Shown here: piece by piece, positions 27,125 to 35,737 of the stretch
How positions within the stretch are numbered: position 1 is the first letter of the stretch
How the letters are laid out: every line of letters begins with the position of its first letter
From: Rosenbergiella collisarenosi
Lineage (GTDB): Bacteria > Pseudomonadota > Gammaproteobacteria > Enterobacterales > Enterobacteriaceae
Reading direction: 5' to 3'
DNA: 64,000 bases
Assembly (NCBI RefSeq): GCF_018494085.1
Contig: NZ_JABBFP010000002.1
Span: 1 to 64,000, forward strand
Made by a program: the position numbers and the translations under genes
Notes under the pieces: generated by a model
The model's database searches: none
What the model was told of the DNA's origin: nothing
The model's input: the letters and a program-made list of their open reading frames with translations, nothing else

Positions 27125-28261
27125 TTAGCTTTCGGGCGTGATCTTTTTCTCGAATAAACGATAATTTTTGTAAGGCTCAGCGCCAATACGTTCCAAGATA
27201 GTCCGCATTCCGGTGTTAGTTTCTAGAATCCATGACATTTCAAGTGCATCGATATTACGGCGGCGGAAAGGCTCACGCAGTGCCTCGATCAGCAAAAGTG
27301 CGATGATAGGTCCTATACGACTGAATTGATATTCTTTCTTAACGCCCATCAGGGGAACGCGGGCGGTTCGTACACCGCTGACCTTTAAGCGCCACAACAC
27401 CTTAGCCCAGCCGAAAGGAAGAAGCTTACCCTTCAGTCCGCTAATTGCTTCGTTGATATTCGGTAATCCCACAATAAAGGCTGCCGGTTCGCCGTCAATC
27501 TCAGCAATGTAGATCATGTCGTCAGGGACCAAGTATTTAAGCTGTTGGCCCATCGTCGCGAATTCATGCTCAGTAAAAGGAACAAATCCCCAGTTATCTT
27601 GCCAACCTAAGTTGAATAGATTCCTCAGGATCTGCATCTCTTGATCGAAGATTTTACGATTAAGCGGACGGATTGTGACGCGTTTGCGTACGTTGTCCAT
27701 AAGCTTGGTAAGACTTGGTTCAAAGTGAAGATCGGTGCGCTTCATCCAATAAGCGATGAGATCGATGGCTTTGCTATAACCTAGTTTCTCGATGTGTTTT
27801 GCATACCAAGGCTTGCCATGCGTCATTAACGCAGAGGGTGGGGTATCGAAGCCTTCGACCAGTAATCCGCTTTCTTGATTGATATTGAGGCTGAATGGGC
27901 CAGTGATTTGGTGAGCGCCTTGGGACACTAACCACTCCTCAGCGGCTTTAAATAATGCGGCAAAAACCTCTTCGTCATCGATTGCGTCGATCATCCCAAA
28001 ATGGCCGGTATTCGGTCCATAGAGCTCTCGGTGTAGAGAGTCGACTTGGGCAGTAATGCGCCCGACAACCTCAGAGCCTCGCTTTGCTAACCAGGCTTGC
28101 CATACCACGTGGTCAGACGCTGGATTTTTCTTGGAAAGATGCTCTTCACGCTCGACGTATAATGGGTCGATCCAATTCTCGTCACCCGCAAACAGGGTTG
28201 AGGGGAAATTGATGAAGGCTTTCAGATCCTGTTTGGACGATACTTTTTCTATTGAGATCAT
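27125..28261 (-). CDS. GNAT-type N-acyltransferase, bacterial ceramide synthase-like
   Basis: 378 residues from the ATG at 28261 (ATG at 28270 is an alternative). The N-terminal part has the ENWIDPLYVEREEHLSKKNP segment and the central GPFSLNINQESGLLVEGFDTPP; the second half (AAFIVGLPNINEAI, RRNIDALEMSWILETNTGMR) is a GNAT fold ending in ERIGAEPYKNYRLFEK. Proteins of this kind sit in proteobacterial sphingolipid loci, where the Caulobacter member is the bacterial ceramide synthase joining a fatty acid to the amine of 3-ketosphinganine. The dgkA-like gene follows after 70 bases on the same strand. Confidence 0.8.
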   Translation of the reverse strand: MISIEKVSSKQDLKAFINFPSTLFAGDENWIDPLYVEREEHLSKKNPASDHVVWQAWLAKRGSEVVGRITAQVDSLHRELYGPNTGHFGMIDAIDDEEVFAALFKAAEEWLVSQGAHQITGPFSLNINQESGLLVEGFDTPPSALMTHGKPWYAKHIEKLGYSKAIDLIAYWMKRTDLHFEPSLTKLMDNVRKRVTIRPLNRKIFDQEMQILRNLFNLGWQDNWGFVPFTEHEFATMGQQLKYLVPDDMIYIAEIDGEPAAFIVGLPNINEAISGLKGKLLPFGWAKVLWRLKVSGVRTARVPLMGVKKEYQFSRIGPIIALLLIEALREPFRRRNIDALEMSWILETNTGMRTILERIGAEPYKNYRLFEKKITPES

Positions 28262-28782
28262 AAATACCATTACTTCAAGTAATTGTTCAATGGATAGCAA
28301 ATCACTACATGTACAAATAACAGCAACATGCAGCAATAAAGAAAGAGGAGGCTATAGGCTCGGCAGTATGTTAGTATATCGAAACAGTCACGGTAGTAAT
28401 TGTCAATTTATTTTTCAACGTTAGCGTGAAAACATTCTGACATACTATTAATTTGTAACGAAAACCATGATTTTAATAGAAAACGTTACAGCTTTCTGGT
28501 GAGTGCGTTATTTCCTACTAAAAGTAGTGGAACGCACATATTACCTATGACATGATATTTTAAGATCTTTACAATTGCAGGGTATTTTCGGAGCAAGACC
28601 CTGAGAAGCGCATACACTGGTCAGCAAGCAGTCGTCACGACCCTAGGCGCTTTTCTGTGGCGAACGAGCGACGATGTTATAATCGTAAGTTGGAAGATGC
28701 TTGAATTACTACTTTGGTCGGGAGCTCTCTAAGGAGCTTGAACTTCCTCAATATTTATCAGTATCAACAGGTGTACCACTAT
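28262..28782. promoter_or_regulatory. Divergent promoter region of the sphingolipid cluster
   Basis: A 521-base gap between the acyltransferase gene (left) and the acyl-AMP ligase gene (right). A TATAAT at 28678-28683 could be the -10 of the rightward operon, with a weak -35. An inverted repeat GTGCGTT (28503-28509) / AACGCAC (28531-28537) with further pairing inside may be an operator or a leader hairpin. No gene seen. Confidence 0.45.
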
Positions 28783-30540
28783 ATGGAAGCGTCTACAACG
28801 TTTGCAACTCAATCCCATCATCAACTTCCAATTCGCTATGCAGACTTTGCTACATTAGCAGAAGCCTTGGATTACGCTGCATTGGGTGAAACCGGCATGA
28901 ATTTCTATGACCGCCGTAACACCTTAATTGCTGCCGTGCCCTACAGCGTCCTACGGGATAAAGCGGTAGAGGGTGCTCATAAGTTGCTTTCTTTAGGATT
29001 GACTAAAGGGGATCGCGTTGCACTCATTGCAGAAACAAGCGTTGAGTTTGTTGAAACCTTTTTCGCGTGCCAATACGCAGGATTAGTTGCTGTCCCTCTT
29101 GCAATCCCTATGGGGATAGGGCAGAGCGCTTCATACGTAAAAAAATTAACCGGTCTACTGAATGGCTGCCAAGCCTCTGTAGTGCTCAGCAGTAAAGAGT
29201 GGTTGCCGATGGTGCAAGAGGTTGTGTGTGACTACGCCCTCCCGACTATTCTTAGCCATGAAGACTTTGCGTTGCTGACTCATGAAAGTAACGGCGAACT
29301 GCCACAGGTCGTTGAGGACGATATTGCCTATTTACAATATACCTCAGGGAGTACCCGCTTCCCTCGTGGAGTCGTTGTGACACAAGCCTCAGCAATGGCG
29401 AACCTTCGTGCCATCAGCCATGATGGGATTAAACTACAAAAAGATGACCGTTGTGTCTCTTGGCTGCCGTTCTATCATGATATGGGGCTAGTAGGGTTTG
29501 TTCTGACTCCCGTTGCCACGCAAATCTCTGTCGATTACTTACGTACTCAAGACTTCGCGATGCGCCCGATGCAATGGCTGAAACTCATTACTAAAAACAA
29601 AGGTACAGTCTCTGTTGCCCCCCCCTTTGGCTACGAAATATGCTTACGTCGTAGTAACGAAAAAGAGTTAGCTGAGCTCGATTTAGCGAGCTGGCGAATT
29701 GCGGGTGTTGGCGCAGAACCTATTCCGTCTGGATTACTGGACCGCTTTACTCAACACTTTAGCCAAGTCGGCTTCGGTGACGATACTTTCATGCCATGCT
29801 ATGGCCTAGCCGAGAATACACTGGCAGTAAGCTTTTTTGATAAAGCGACAGGTCCTCGTTACAACATCGTCGATCGCTATATCTTAGAATACGAGAGCAA
29901 AGCCGTGCCTCCGCAAAGCGAGAGCGCTACGCAAGCCGTGTTCGTTAACTGCGGTAAAGCTATGCCCGATCATGAAATTGTGATCCGCAACGAAAAATAT
30001 GAGCCGTTACCCGAACGTAGTATCGGTCATATCTGTATCGCTGGCCCGAGCTTAATGCGCGGTTATTTTCGTGATAAAGAGTCTCACCAGCAAATCGCCG
30101 AGAAAGGGTGGTTAGATACGGGTGATCTTGGCTATTTACTTGATGGCAACCTCTATATCACTGGACGTAAAAAAGACCTTATCATTATTCGTGGACGTAA
30201 TATCTGGCCACAGGATATTGAATATATGGCCGAAGCAGAGCCTGAGGTGCGTACTGGCGATGCTATTGCGTTCATGACTAACCAAGAACACGATGATGCT
30301 GAACGGATTATCTTGCAGATTCAATGCCGAGTAACGTCGACCGAGCGTCGTGGGCAGATCGTTCATTCGCTTTCTTCGCGAATTCGTAACGAATTTGGTG
30401 TATCGGTAGATGTTGTTTTAGTGCCGCCGCACAGTATTCCACGTACCTCGTCGGGTAAACCCGCGCGCGCAGAAGCCAAAAAGCTCTATCTAAATCAGCA
30501 CTTCGAGCCTCAGTTACAACTGGCCGGAAATAAACAATGA
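28783..30540 (+). CDS. Fatty-acyl-AMP ligase / acyl-ACP synthetase
   Basis: 585 residues from the ATG at 28783; a TTG at 28714 is in frame but an AGGTG site favours the ATG. The adenylate-forming motifs are YTSGSTRFPRGVVVT (P-loop-like), WLPFYHDMGLVG, CYGLAENTL, TGDLGYLLDGNLYITGRKKDLIIIRGRNIWPQDIE and the C-terminal SSGKPARAEAKK lysine. HDMGL is typical of fatty-acyl-AMP ligases, which load acyl chains onto an ACP rather than CoA. With the ACP gene two places on it would supply acyl-ACP for the serine palmitoyltransferase. It overlaps the next gene by four bases. Confidence 0.9.
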   Translation: MEASTTFATQSHHQLPIRYADFATLAEALDYAALGETGMNFYDRRNTLIAAVPYSVLRDKAVEGAHKLLSLGLTKGDRVALIAETSVEFVETFFACQYAGLVAVPLAIPMGIGQSASYVKKLTGLLNGCQASVVLSSKEWLPMVQEVVCDYALPTILSHEDFALLTHESNGELPQVVEDDIAYLQYTSGSTRFPRGVVVTQASAMANLRAISHDGIKLQKDDRCVSWLPFYHDMGLVGFVLTPVATQISVDYLRTQDFAMRPMQWLKLITKNKGTVSVAPPFGYEICLRRSNEKELAELDLASWRIAGVGAEPIPSGLLDRFTQHFSQVGFGDDTFMPCYGLAENTLAVSFFDKATGPRYNIVDRYILEYESKAVPPQSESATQAVFVNCGKAMPDHEIVIRNEKYEPLPERSIGHICIAGPSLMRGYFRDKESHQQIAEKGWLDTGDLGYLLDGNLYITGRKKDLIIIRGRNIWPQDIEYMAEAEPEVRTGDAIAFMTNQEHDDAERIILQIQCRVTSTERRGQIVHSLSSRIRNEFGVSVDVVLVPPHSIPRTSSGKPARAEAKKLYLNQHFEPQLQLAGNKQ

Positions 30541-31454
30541 TTCAAACTGTTGCCTTAACAGGTGCGACGGGATTTATCGGATCGCATATTGTTGAGAAAC
30601 TGTTGTCATCGGGTTTTCATGTACGAGCATTGACCCGCTCCCCTCCCGCCGCAGGACAGCGTAATGGCTTAACCTGGGTGAGGGGAAGTCTTGAAGACGA
30701 AAGCGCTCTTAATGAATTAGTCTATGGCGCGCAGGTAGTCGTGCACTGCGCTGGCCATGTTAGAGGTAAAAACCTCTTAACATTCACTCAGGCAAATGTT
30801 GAGGGAAGTTTACGCTTACTCAATGCGGCTGAGAACAGTCTTAGCTGTAAGCGTTATCTCTTTATCTCCTCTCTTGCGGCGCGGCATCCAGAGTTATCTT
30901 GGTACGCGCAATCCAAAGTGGCGGCAGAACAGCAACTTATCGAAAATGCCTCGTCAGTCTCTATCGGGATCTTCCGGCCAACTGCGGTCTACGGACCTCG
31001 CGATAAAGAGTTACAGCCTGTTTTCACGTGGTTACTTCGAGGACTACTTCCGCAGACCGGTTCATCTGCTACTCAGCTCTCGTTTTTACACGTCTACGAT
31101 TTTGCAGAGGCTGTCGCGAAATGGATCACCGCTGATGTGCATAACGAAACGCCTTATGAGCTTTGCGATGGCAGACCATCCGGTTACCGCTGGTCCGATC
31201 TTCAAGAGATCGGGGAATCTATCCGTCATAAGCCGGTCAAAGTATTGAAAATTCCCCTGCCATTGCTGAAATCTATCGCAATGCTCTCTACTCAAGTCAG
31301 TCGACTAACGGGGAAAGAACCGATGTTGACGCAGAGTAAGATAGGGGAGTTAACACATATAGACTGGTCGGCAACTAATGTTATGATAACCAGCAACATC
31401 GGCTGGACCCCGACTATACAGTTAGAACGCGCGCTTCGCGACGGGCTATTTTGA
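30537..31454 (+). CDS. NAD(P)-dependent epimerase/reductase, candidate ceramide reductase
   Basis: A 305-residue extended short-chain dehydrogenase. The nucleotide motif TGATGFIG is at residues 8-15, and the catalytic YxxxK is at Tyr123/Lys127 after the serine of FISSLAA. In Caulobacter the equivalent gene of the sphingolipid locus encodes the reductase of the 3-keto group (CerR). The same role is inferred here from family and order. It is coupled to the acyl-AMP ligase gene by an ATGA overlap. Confidence 0.87.
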   Translation: MIQTVALTGATGFIGSHIVEKLLSSGFHVRALTRSPPAAGQRNGLTWVRGSLEDESALNELVYGAQVVVHCAGHVRGKNLLTFTQANVEGSLRLLNAAENSLSCKRYLFISSLAARHPELSWYAQSKVAAEQQLIENASSVSIGIFRPTAVYGPRDKELQPVFTWLLRGLLPQTGSSATQLSFLHVYDFAEAVAKWITADVHNETPYELCDGRPSGYRWSDLQEIGESIRHKPVKVLKIPLPLLKSIAMLSTQVSRLTGKEPMLTQSKIGELTHIDWSATNVMITSNIGWTPTIQLERALRDGLF

Positions 31455-31481
31455 TTTACATTTTTATCTAAGAAGATTGTA

Positions 31482-31730
31482 ATGGAAAATAAACAGCAAC
31501 TACTTGATTACGTTATTGATTGCCTTGGGCAATTAGTAGCTGAAGGGAAAACAGTTAAGCCTGATAGTGATCTCGTCAATGATCTCGGCTTAGAGTCAGT
31601 CAATGTCATGCGCTTACTGATGATGCTGGAAGACGAATTAGATATTTCGATCCCTATCAATATCCTGATGAATGTAAAAAACCCGGAGCAGTTAGTCGCT
31701 GCCATTGAACCGTTAATCGGAGATCAATAA
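31482..31730 (+). CDS. Dedicated acyl carrier protein
   Basis: 82 residues. The phosphopantetheine site is Ser39 in NDLGLESVNVMRL, where the usual DSL is ESV. Acidic helix II (MLEDELDISI) is as expected. It is a second ACP, distinct from housekeeping AcpP, and overlaps the serine palmitoyltransferase gene by one base. Its likely partners are the acyl-AMP ligase upstream and the palmitoyltransferase downstream. The holo-ACP synthase gene acpS lies at the other end of the window. Confidence 0.92.
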   Translation: MENKQQLLDYVIDCLGQLVAEGKTVKPDSDLVNDLGLESVNVMRLLMMLEDELDISIPINILMNVKNPEQLVAAIEPLIGDQ

Positions 31731-32902
31731 TGGGTTTATACGACAAGTTCACGCGTTTTGTTGAAGAGCGTCAAAAATTTCAGGTTTCCGGGATCAACCC
31801 CTTCGGAACCTGCATTGACGAGATTTACTCTGCAACCGAAGGTCGGATCGGGGATAAAAAGATTATCCTGGCGGGATCGAATAACTATCTTGGACTAACT
31901 TTTGATGAACAAGCCATCAAAGAAAGCCAAGCAGCACTGAGCCAACAAGGGACCGGAACAACCGGTTCGCGCATGGCGAACGGAACGTTTGGGTCGCATC
32001 TGGCGCTTGAACAAGAAATTGCCGCGTTTTTTGAACTCCCGACTGCCATCGTTTTCTCAACCGGTTACACTGCAAATCTCGGTGTGATCAGCGCATTGGC
32101 GACCCCCGATGCCGTAGTGATTATCGACGAAGACTCTCATGCCAGTATCTATGATGCTTGTGCTTTGGGCGGTGCCCAGATTATCCGCTTTCGTCACAAC
32201 GATGCAAAAGACCTCGAGCGTCGTATGCAGCGTCTTGGCGAGAAAGCGAAAGAGGCTATCATTATCGTTGAAGGCATCTACAGTATGCTTGGCGATGTGG
32301 CTCCACTGAAAGAAATTGTCGATATCAAACGGCGTTATGGTGGCTACATCTTGGTCGATGAAGCTCACTCTTTCGGGGTAATGGGCGCCAAAGGACGTGG
32401 CTTAGTCGAAGAGTTAGGTGTTGAAGATGATATCGATATCATCTTGGGGACTTTCTCTAAAAGCCTCGCTGCGATCGGTGGTTTCGCTGTCGGCGGCAAG
32501 CAGCTTGACGTATTACGCTACTGTAGCCGTCCTTATATTTTTACCGCATCACCTTCTCCGGCGAGTATTGCCTCAGTCAGGGCGACACTGCGTCAAGTAG
32601 GACACTCGACTGAGCTACGTGAAAAGCTATGGAGTAATGCACATCGCTTATACAAAGGACTTGCTGAGCTAGGCTACAAACTCGGTGAGCGTGTCAGCCC
32701 CGTTGTACCGGTAATGATTGAGTCTAAAGAGGCGGGTCTAGAGATGTGGCGTTCACTGGTCGAAAAAGGGGTTTACGTTAACCTCGTTCTTCCTCCTGCG
32801 GCACCTTTTGGAATGACCCTGTTGCGCTGTAGTGTTAACGCTGCGCACAGCGATGAGCAAATCGATGCCATCATCCGCGCTTTTGCAGAAGTAAAAGCGT
32901 AA
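31730..32902 (+). CDS. spt: Serine palmitoyltransferase (alpha-oxoamine synthase)
   Basis: A 390-residue PLP enzyme that condenses L-serine with an acyl thioester to 3-ketosphinganine, the first step of sphingolipid synthesis. The PLP lysine is Lys244 in LGTFSKSLAAIGG, the cofactor Asp210/His213 are in VDEAHSFG, and His137 in DEDSHASI stacks on the ring. The family also includes KBL, AONS and ALAS. The neighbours (ACP, acyl-AMP ligase, reductase, ceramide-synthase-like gene) decide for serine palmitoyltransferase, as does the absence of bio or tdh genes. Start ATG overlaps the ACP stop. Confidence 0.88.
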   Translation: MGLYDKFTRFVEERQKFQVSGINPFGTCIDEIYSATEGRIGDKKIILAGSNNYLGLTFDEQAIKESQAALSQQGTGTTGSRMANGTFGSHLALEQEIAAFFELPTAIVFSTGYTANLGVISALATPDAVVIIDEDSHASIYDACALGGAQIIRFRHNDAKDLERRMQRLGEKAKEAIIIVEGIYSMLGDVAPLKEIVDIKRRYGGYILVDEAHSFGVMGAKGRGLVEELGVEDDIDIILGTFSKSLAAIGGFAVGGKQLDVLRYCSRPYIFTASPSPASIASVRATLRQVGHSTELREKLWSNAHRLYKGLAELGYKLGERVSPVVPVMIESKEAGLEMWRSLVEKGVYVNLVLPPAAPFGMTLLRCSVNAAHSDEQIDAIIRAFAEVKA

Positions 32903-32910
32903 TCACATTA

Positions 32911-32944
32911 ATGCCTTAATACTTACGAGTAAGTATTAAGGCAT
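32911..32944. terminator. Strong bidirectional terminator, spt / ytfJ
   Basis: A perfect 16-bp inverted repeat (32911-32926 and 32929-32944) with a two-base centre between convergent genes. Its length makes it the strongest hairpin in the window; flanking T-runs are short. Confidence 0.75.
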
Positions 32945-32950
32945 CCTACT

Positions 32951-33523
32951 TTATGACCGCGAGTGAGCGGCTTTCGCTATCAATTCTCTGAGCAACTGAA
33001 TGACATGATTGACTTGATCGTCCGTCATCGGCCCATCTTTTTCCCACTGAACTTTACCCTGCTCATCGGTCACAATAATTGTCGATGTCGCGGGAGGTAA
33101 TTGCCACAGAGCCTTACCTCGCCCGTCATTATCAATGATAAATTGCGCCCAAGGATATTTACGTTGGTTCTTCTCGATTTTACCCTGTACAAAAAGACCA
33201 GTACCAAATAGCTCGTCGTCGGCATTAACAATGGTTACAGGCTGAAAGTCAGCGGTTGGCAAATTCGCCGCTTTTACCGCCTTAATCATATCGCCATTCT
33301 GTTTTTTTGCGGAACTACGCCCAGCTATATATTGGATAATTCGTACTTTACCTACGAGGCTCTGACTCTCCCAGGGGCGATATGAGATGTGATCATCAGA
33401 GAGTAGCAGCTCGCCTTTGTCGGCGATGGATAGCGGCTTTAGCGGCTGGCCAATCACAAAGTTATTGGCCAGCGCGAGTGTAGGGATCAGCGATAGTAAT
33501 ACAGCGACAATCTTAGGTGTCAT
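32951..33523 (-). CDS. ytfJ: YtfJ family periplasmic thioredoxin-like protein
   Basis: 190 residues with an N-terminal signal ending ALA. GKVRIIQYIAGRSSAKKQN, YPWAQFIIDNDGRGKALWQL and VQWEKDGPMTDDQV match E. coli YtfJ along the whole length. The fold is thioredoxin-like but has no CxxC. Function is not established. It is the last gene of a minus-strand group of three after the flippase and helical protein genes. It is away from its E. coli neighbours. Confidence 0.9.
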   Translation of the reverse strand: MTPKIVAVLLSLIPTLALANNFVIGQPLKPLSIADKGELLLSDDHISYRPWESQSLVGKVRIIQYIAGRSSAKKQNGDMIKAVKAANLPTADFQPVTIVNADDELFGTGLFVQGKIEKNQRKYPWAQFIIDNDGRGKALWQLPPATSTIIVTDEQGKVQWEKDGPMTDDQVNHVIQLLRELIAKAAHSRS

Positions 33524-33565
33524 CTTTCTATCCTATGGCAGAGGGTAAGCATAGTTTGGTTATCG

Positions 33566-34402
33566 TTAAATTCTGACAGTTTTCTCCACCAGTTGTTCCA
33601 AGTCGCTTCTTAGTTGGCTATCGAGGGTCGTCGGTGTCTCATATTCCCGGACGCCCGAGAGTTTATCGGCCACCATTTCATCGTGTTTATCACCCATCAG
33701 GCCGTTGATATTGGCCAGAAAACGAGAAATCGCATAGACCTGAGTCGGGTTATTTTCGATCGAACGCTGCGTATCGAAGAAAGAGACCTGTTGACTAACA
33801 ATTTTCCGAATATCGTGAAATTCTGTTCCTGTGACCGTCGCTTTATTTAACATCGTCGAAAGCTCATTAAGTTGAGCGCAGACGTAGCGTTGGAATCCGG
33901 TCTCACTATCGACGTGCAGATGATTTAGGGAGTATTTCACCCAGCTCCAAATTGGACGACTCAGTAATAAGCGGAGAATTTTTCCGTAGTACTGTACGCT
34001 GTTCTTATCACCATTCTTAAAGCCATCTTGGAAATGACCTAAATAAACGGTCGTGGCCTTGAAGATTTTATCAGCATCGTGTTTTTGGCTGTAAAGACGC
34101 TGAGCAAACCGTAGGTGCTTATAACGTGCGCGAATAAATTTATATTGCTTACGCTGTGCCTTAGTTAATTCTTGTCCAGCGAGTACCTGGTTAATTAGGG
34201 AGAGTAATTCCTGTCGGGTGAAGCCTTCTTCCCATAGTTGTAAACATAATGCGTAATAATCACGAATATTTTGCTGTGATGTACCCAATACGACAGAGGG
34301 GAACTCCGTCGTTTCACTATTGATAACATCGTCTTCATCAATAGCGAGAAATAAGCGGTCGACGACCTCTTGAGGATATTTTTTCCAACCCATATTTTTC
34401 AT
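33566..34402 (-). CDS. Helical protein of unknown function
   Basis: 278 residues, soluble, rich in charged helices. RKIVSQQVSFFD and ISRFLANINGLMGDKHDEMV faintly recall the histidine helices of CHAD domains, which bind polyphosphate-like anions, but this is weak. The ATG directly follows the flippase stop, so the two are coupled. I do not recognise a family. Confidence 0.7.
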   Translation of the reverse strand: MKNMGWKKYPQEVVDRLFLAIDEDDVINSETTEFPSVVLGTSQQNIRDYYALCLQLWEEGFTRQELLSLINQVLAGQELTKAQRKQYKFIRARYKHLRFAQRLYSQKHDADKIFKATTVYLGHFQDGFKNGDKNSVQYYGKILRLLLSRPIWSWVKYSLNHLHVDSETGFQRYVCAQLNELSTMLNKATVTGTEFHDIRKIVSQQVSFFDTQRSIENNPTQVYAISRFLANINGLMGDKHDEMVADKLSGVREYETPTTLDSQLRSDLEQLVEKTVRI

Positions 34403-35737
34403 TTATGCGGTCTCAAGCGGTTTATGATAAATCAGCGTACTCCGCCGACGATAAGCCATTAGCGTTGGGAAAAGCGTCAGAATCGCTTCCGAAGATTGAC
34501 CTATTAAATAAGCAACTGCTGCACCCTCAACGCCATACAGGTGCGATAGTAGCATTAATAAGAAAATATAGGAGCCGGCGGCGACTATCTGTACCCCTAA
34601 ATATATACGCTGTTTACCCGCCATTAAGAGTAATGATTCTTGGGGGAAGCCCATCATAGAAATAACAATTGCGCCAAGCATGATTTGTATCAAGCCGTAA
34701 GCTTCGAGATATTTTTGCCCAAATACAAAGGCGATGACTGACCCCCCTGCGGCATAAATGACTAAAGCGATAAGTAAGCCAATACCTCCGGCAAATAACG
34801 CTGAGCGGATCCCTAATAGCCAAGGCTTTGCCGTTCGTGGATCGAGACGCATAATTTCTGGATAAAAACTCTTCTCCAGTAACTTAGCGGGGGTTCCGGT
34901 TGCGTCGAAGAACGTCATGGCGATTTTAAATAAACCAGCTGCGCTTGGGCCAATAAAAATACCGACTAGCAGGGTGCTACATGAGTTCTGAGCGGCCCAG
35001 ATTGAGTGTGCGAAGTTGGTCGTCCATACGAAGTTCCAACATCCAGGAATACGCTTACTCGCCTTAAATAGCGAAGGTCGTAACGCATTATGCAGGTTAT
35101 GCCGTTTAAGTTCTTGGCGTGCAAACCACCAAAATAGTGATCCACCGACGAGGTTAGCAAGATACCAAGAGACGACGAATCCAGCGAAGCCGAGCTGCGC
35201 AAAATAAGAGATAACGCTTCCAATCGCGATTAATAGGGGTTTGACGGCTTGTTGAATCGCGATAAGGTCGAACCGATCGAGGGTCCGTAAAACTCCCGTT
35301 GGCGTTGAAGATGCCATCGAAGGAATCAGGGTGCAGTAGAGTAGGGCTAGCTTAAAAGACGTCGCGTCCAATCCGAGTGAATGAGATAGGAAGGGAAGCA
35401 GGAGCATGCCGCCTGCAATCGCGACAATACTACTCACGATATCGAGCCCAAATGAGAAAGAGATGACGTCACGCAGACGTTGGCTATCGCCTTTAGTGTG
35501 GGCAGGAGCACCATATTGCACGACAAACTGCCAAGTTTGAAATTTGACGAAATCGCTGATGGCTTTGGTGTACGACTGGATGACGACTAATGTCCCAAAC
35601 ATTTGAGGAGTCATGCCTTTGCCCGCACAGGAGAGGGCTAAGAGTCCGAGGAGCGCGCTGACAACATTACCGGAGAGTAAATAGGCGCTGTTTCGAAGAA
35701 TAGTGCGGAAGGCACCGTCTGAAAACCAATTTTTCAT
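34403..35737 (-). CDS. Polysaccharide/lipid flippase-like membrane protein (MOP superfamily)
   Basis: 444 residues with about twelve membrane segments of the Wzx/MATE-like kind, in the polysaccharide-biosynthesis transporter family. Such proteins move lipid-linked glycans across the inner membrane. There are no glycosyltransferase genes here, so a lipid from the neighbouring cluster is the more natural cargo, though this is inference. It is the first gene of a three-gene operon. Confidence 0.8.
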   Translation of the reverse strand: MKNWFSDGAFRTILRNSAYLLSGNVVSALLGLLALSCAGKGMTPQMFGTLVVIQSYTKAISDFVKFQTWQFVVQYGAPAHTKGDSQRLRDVISFSFGLDIVSSIVAIAGGMLLLPFLSHSLGLDATSFKLALLYCTLIPSMASSTPTGVLRTLDRFDLIAIQQAVKPLLIAIGSVISYFAQLGFAGFVVSWYLANLVGGSLFWWFARQELKRHNLHNALRPSLFKASKRIPGCWNFVWTTNFAHSIWAAQNSCSTLLVGIFIGPSAAGLFKIAMTFFDATGTPAKLLEKSFYPEIMRLDPRTAKPWLLGIRSALFAGGIGLLIALVIYAAGGSVIAFVFGQKYLEAYGLIQIMLGAIVISMMGFPQESLLLMAGKQRIYLGVQIVAAGSYIFLLMLLSHLYGVEGAAVAYLIGQSSEAILTLFPTLMAYRRRSTLIYHKPLETA

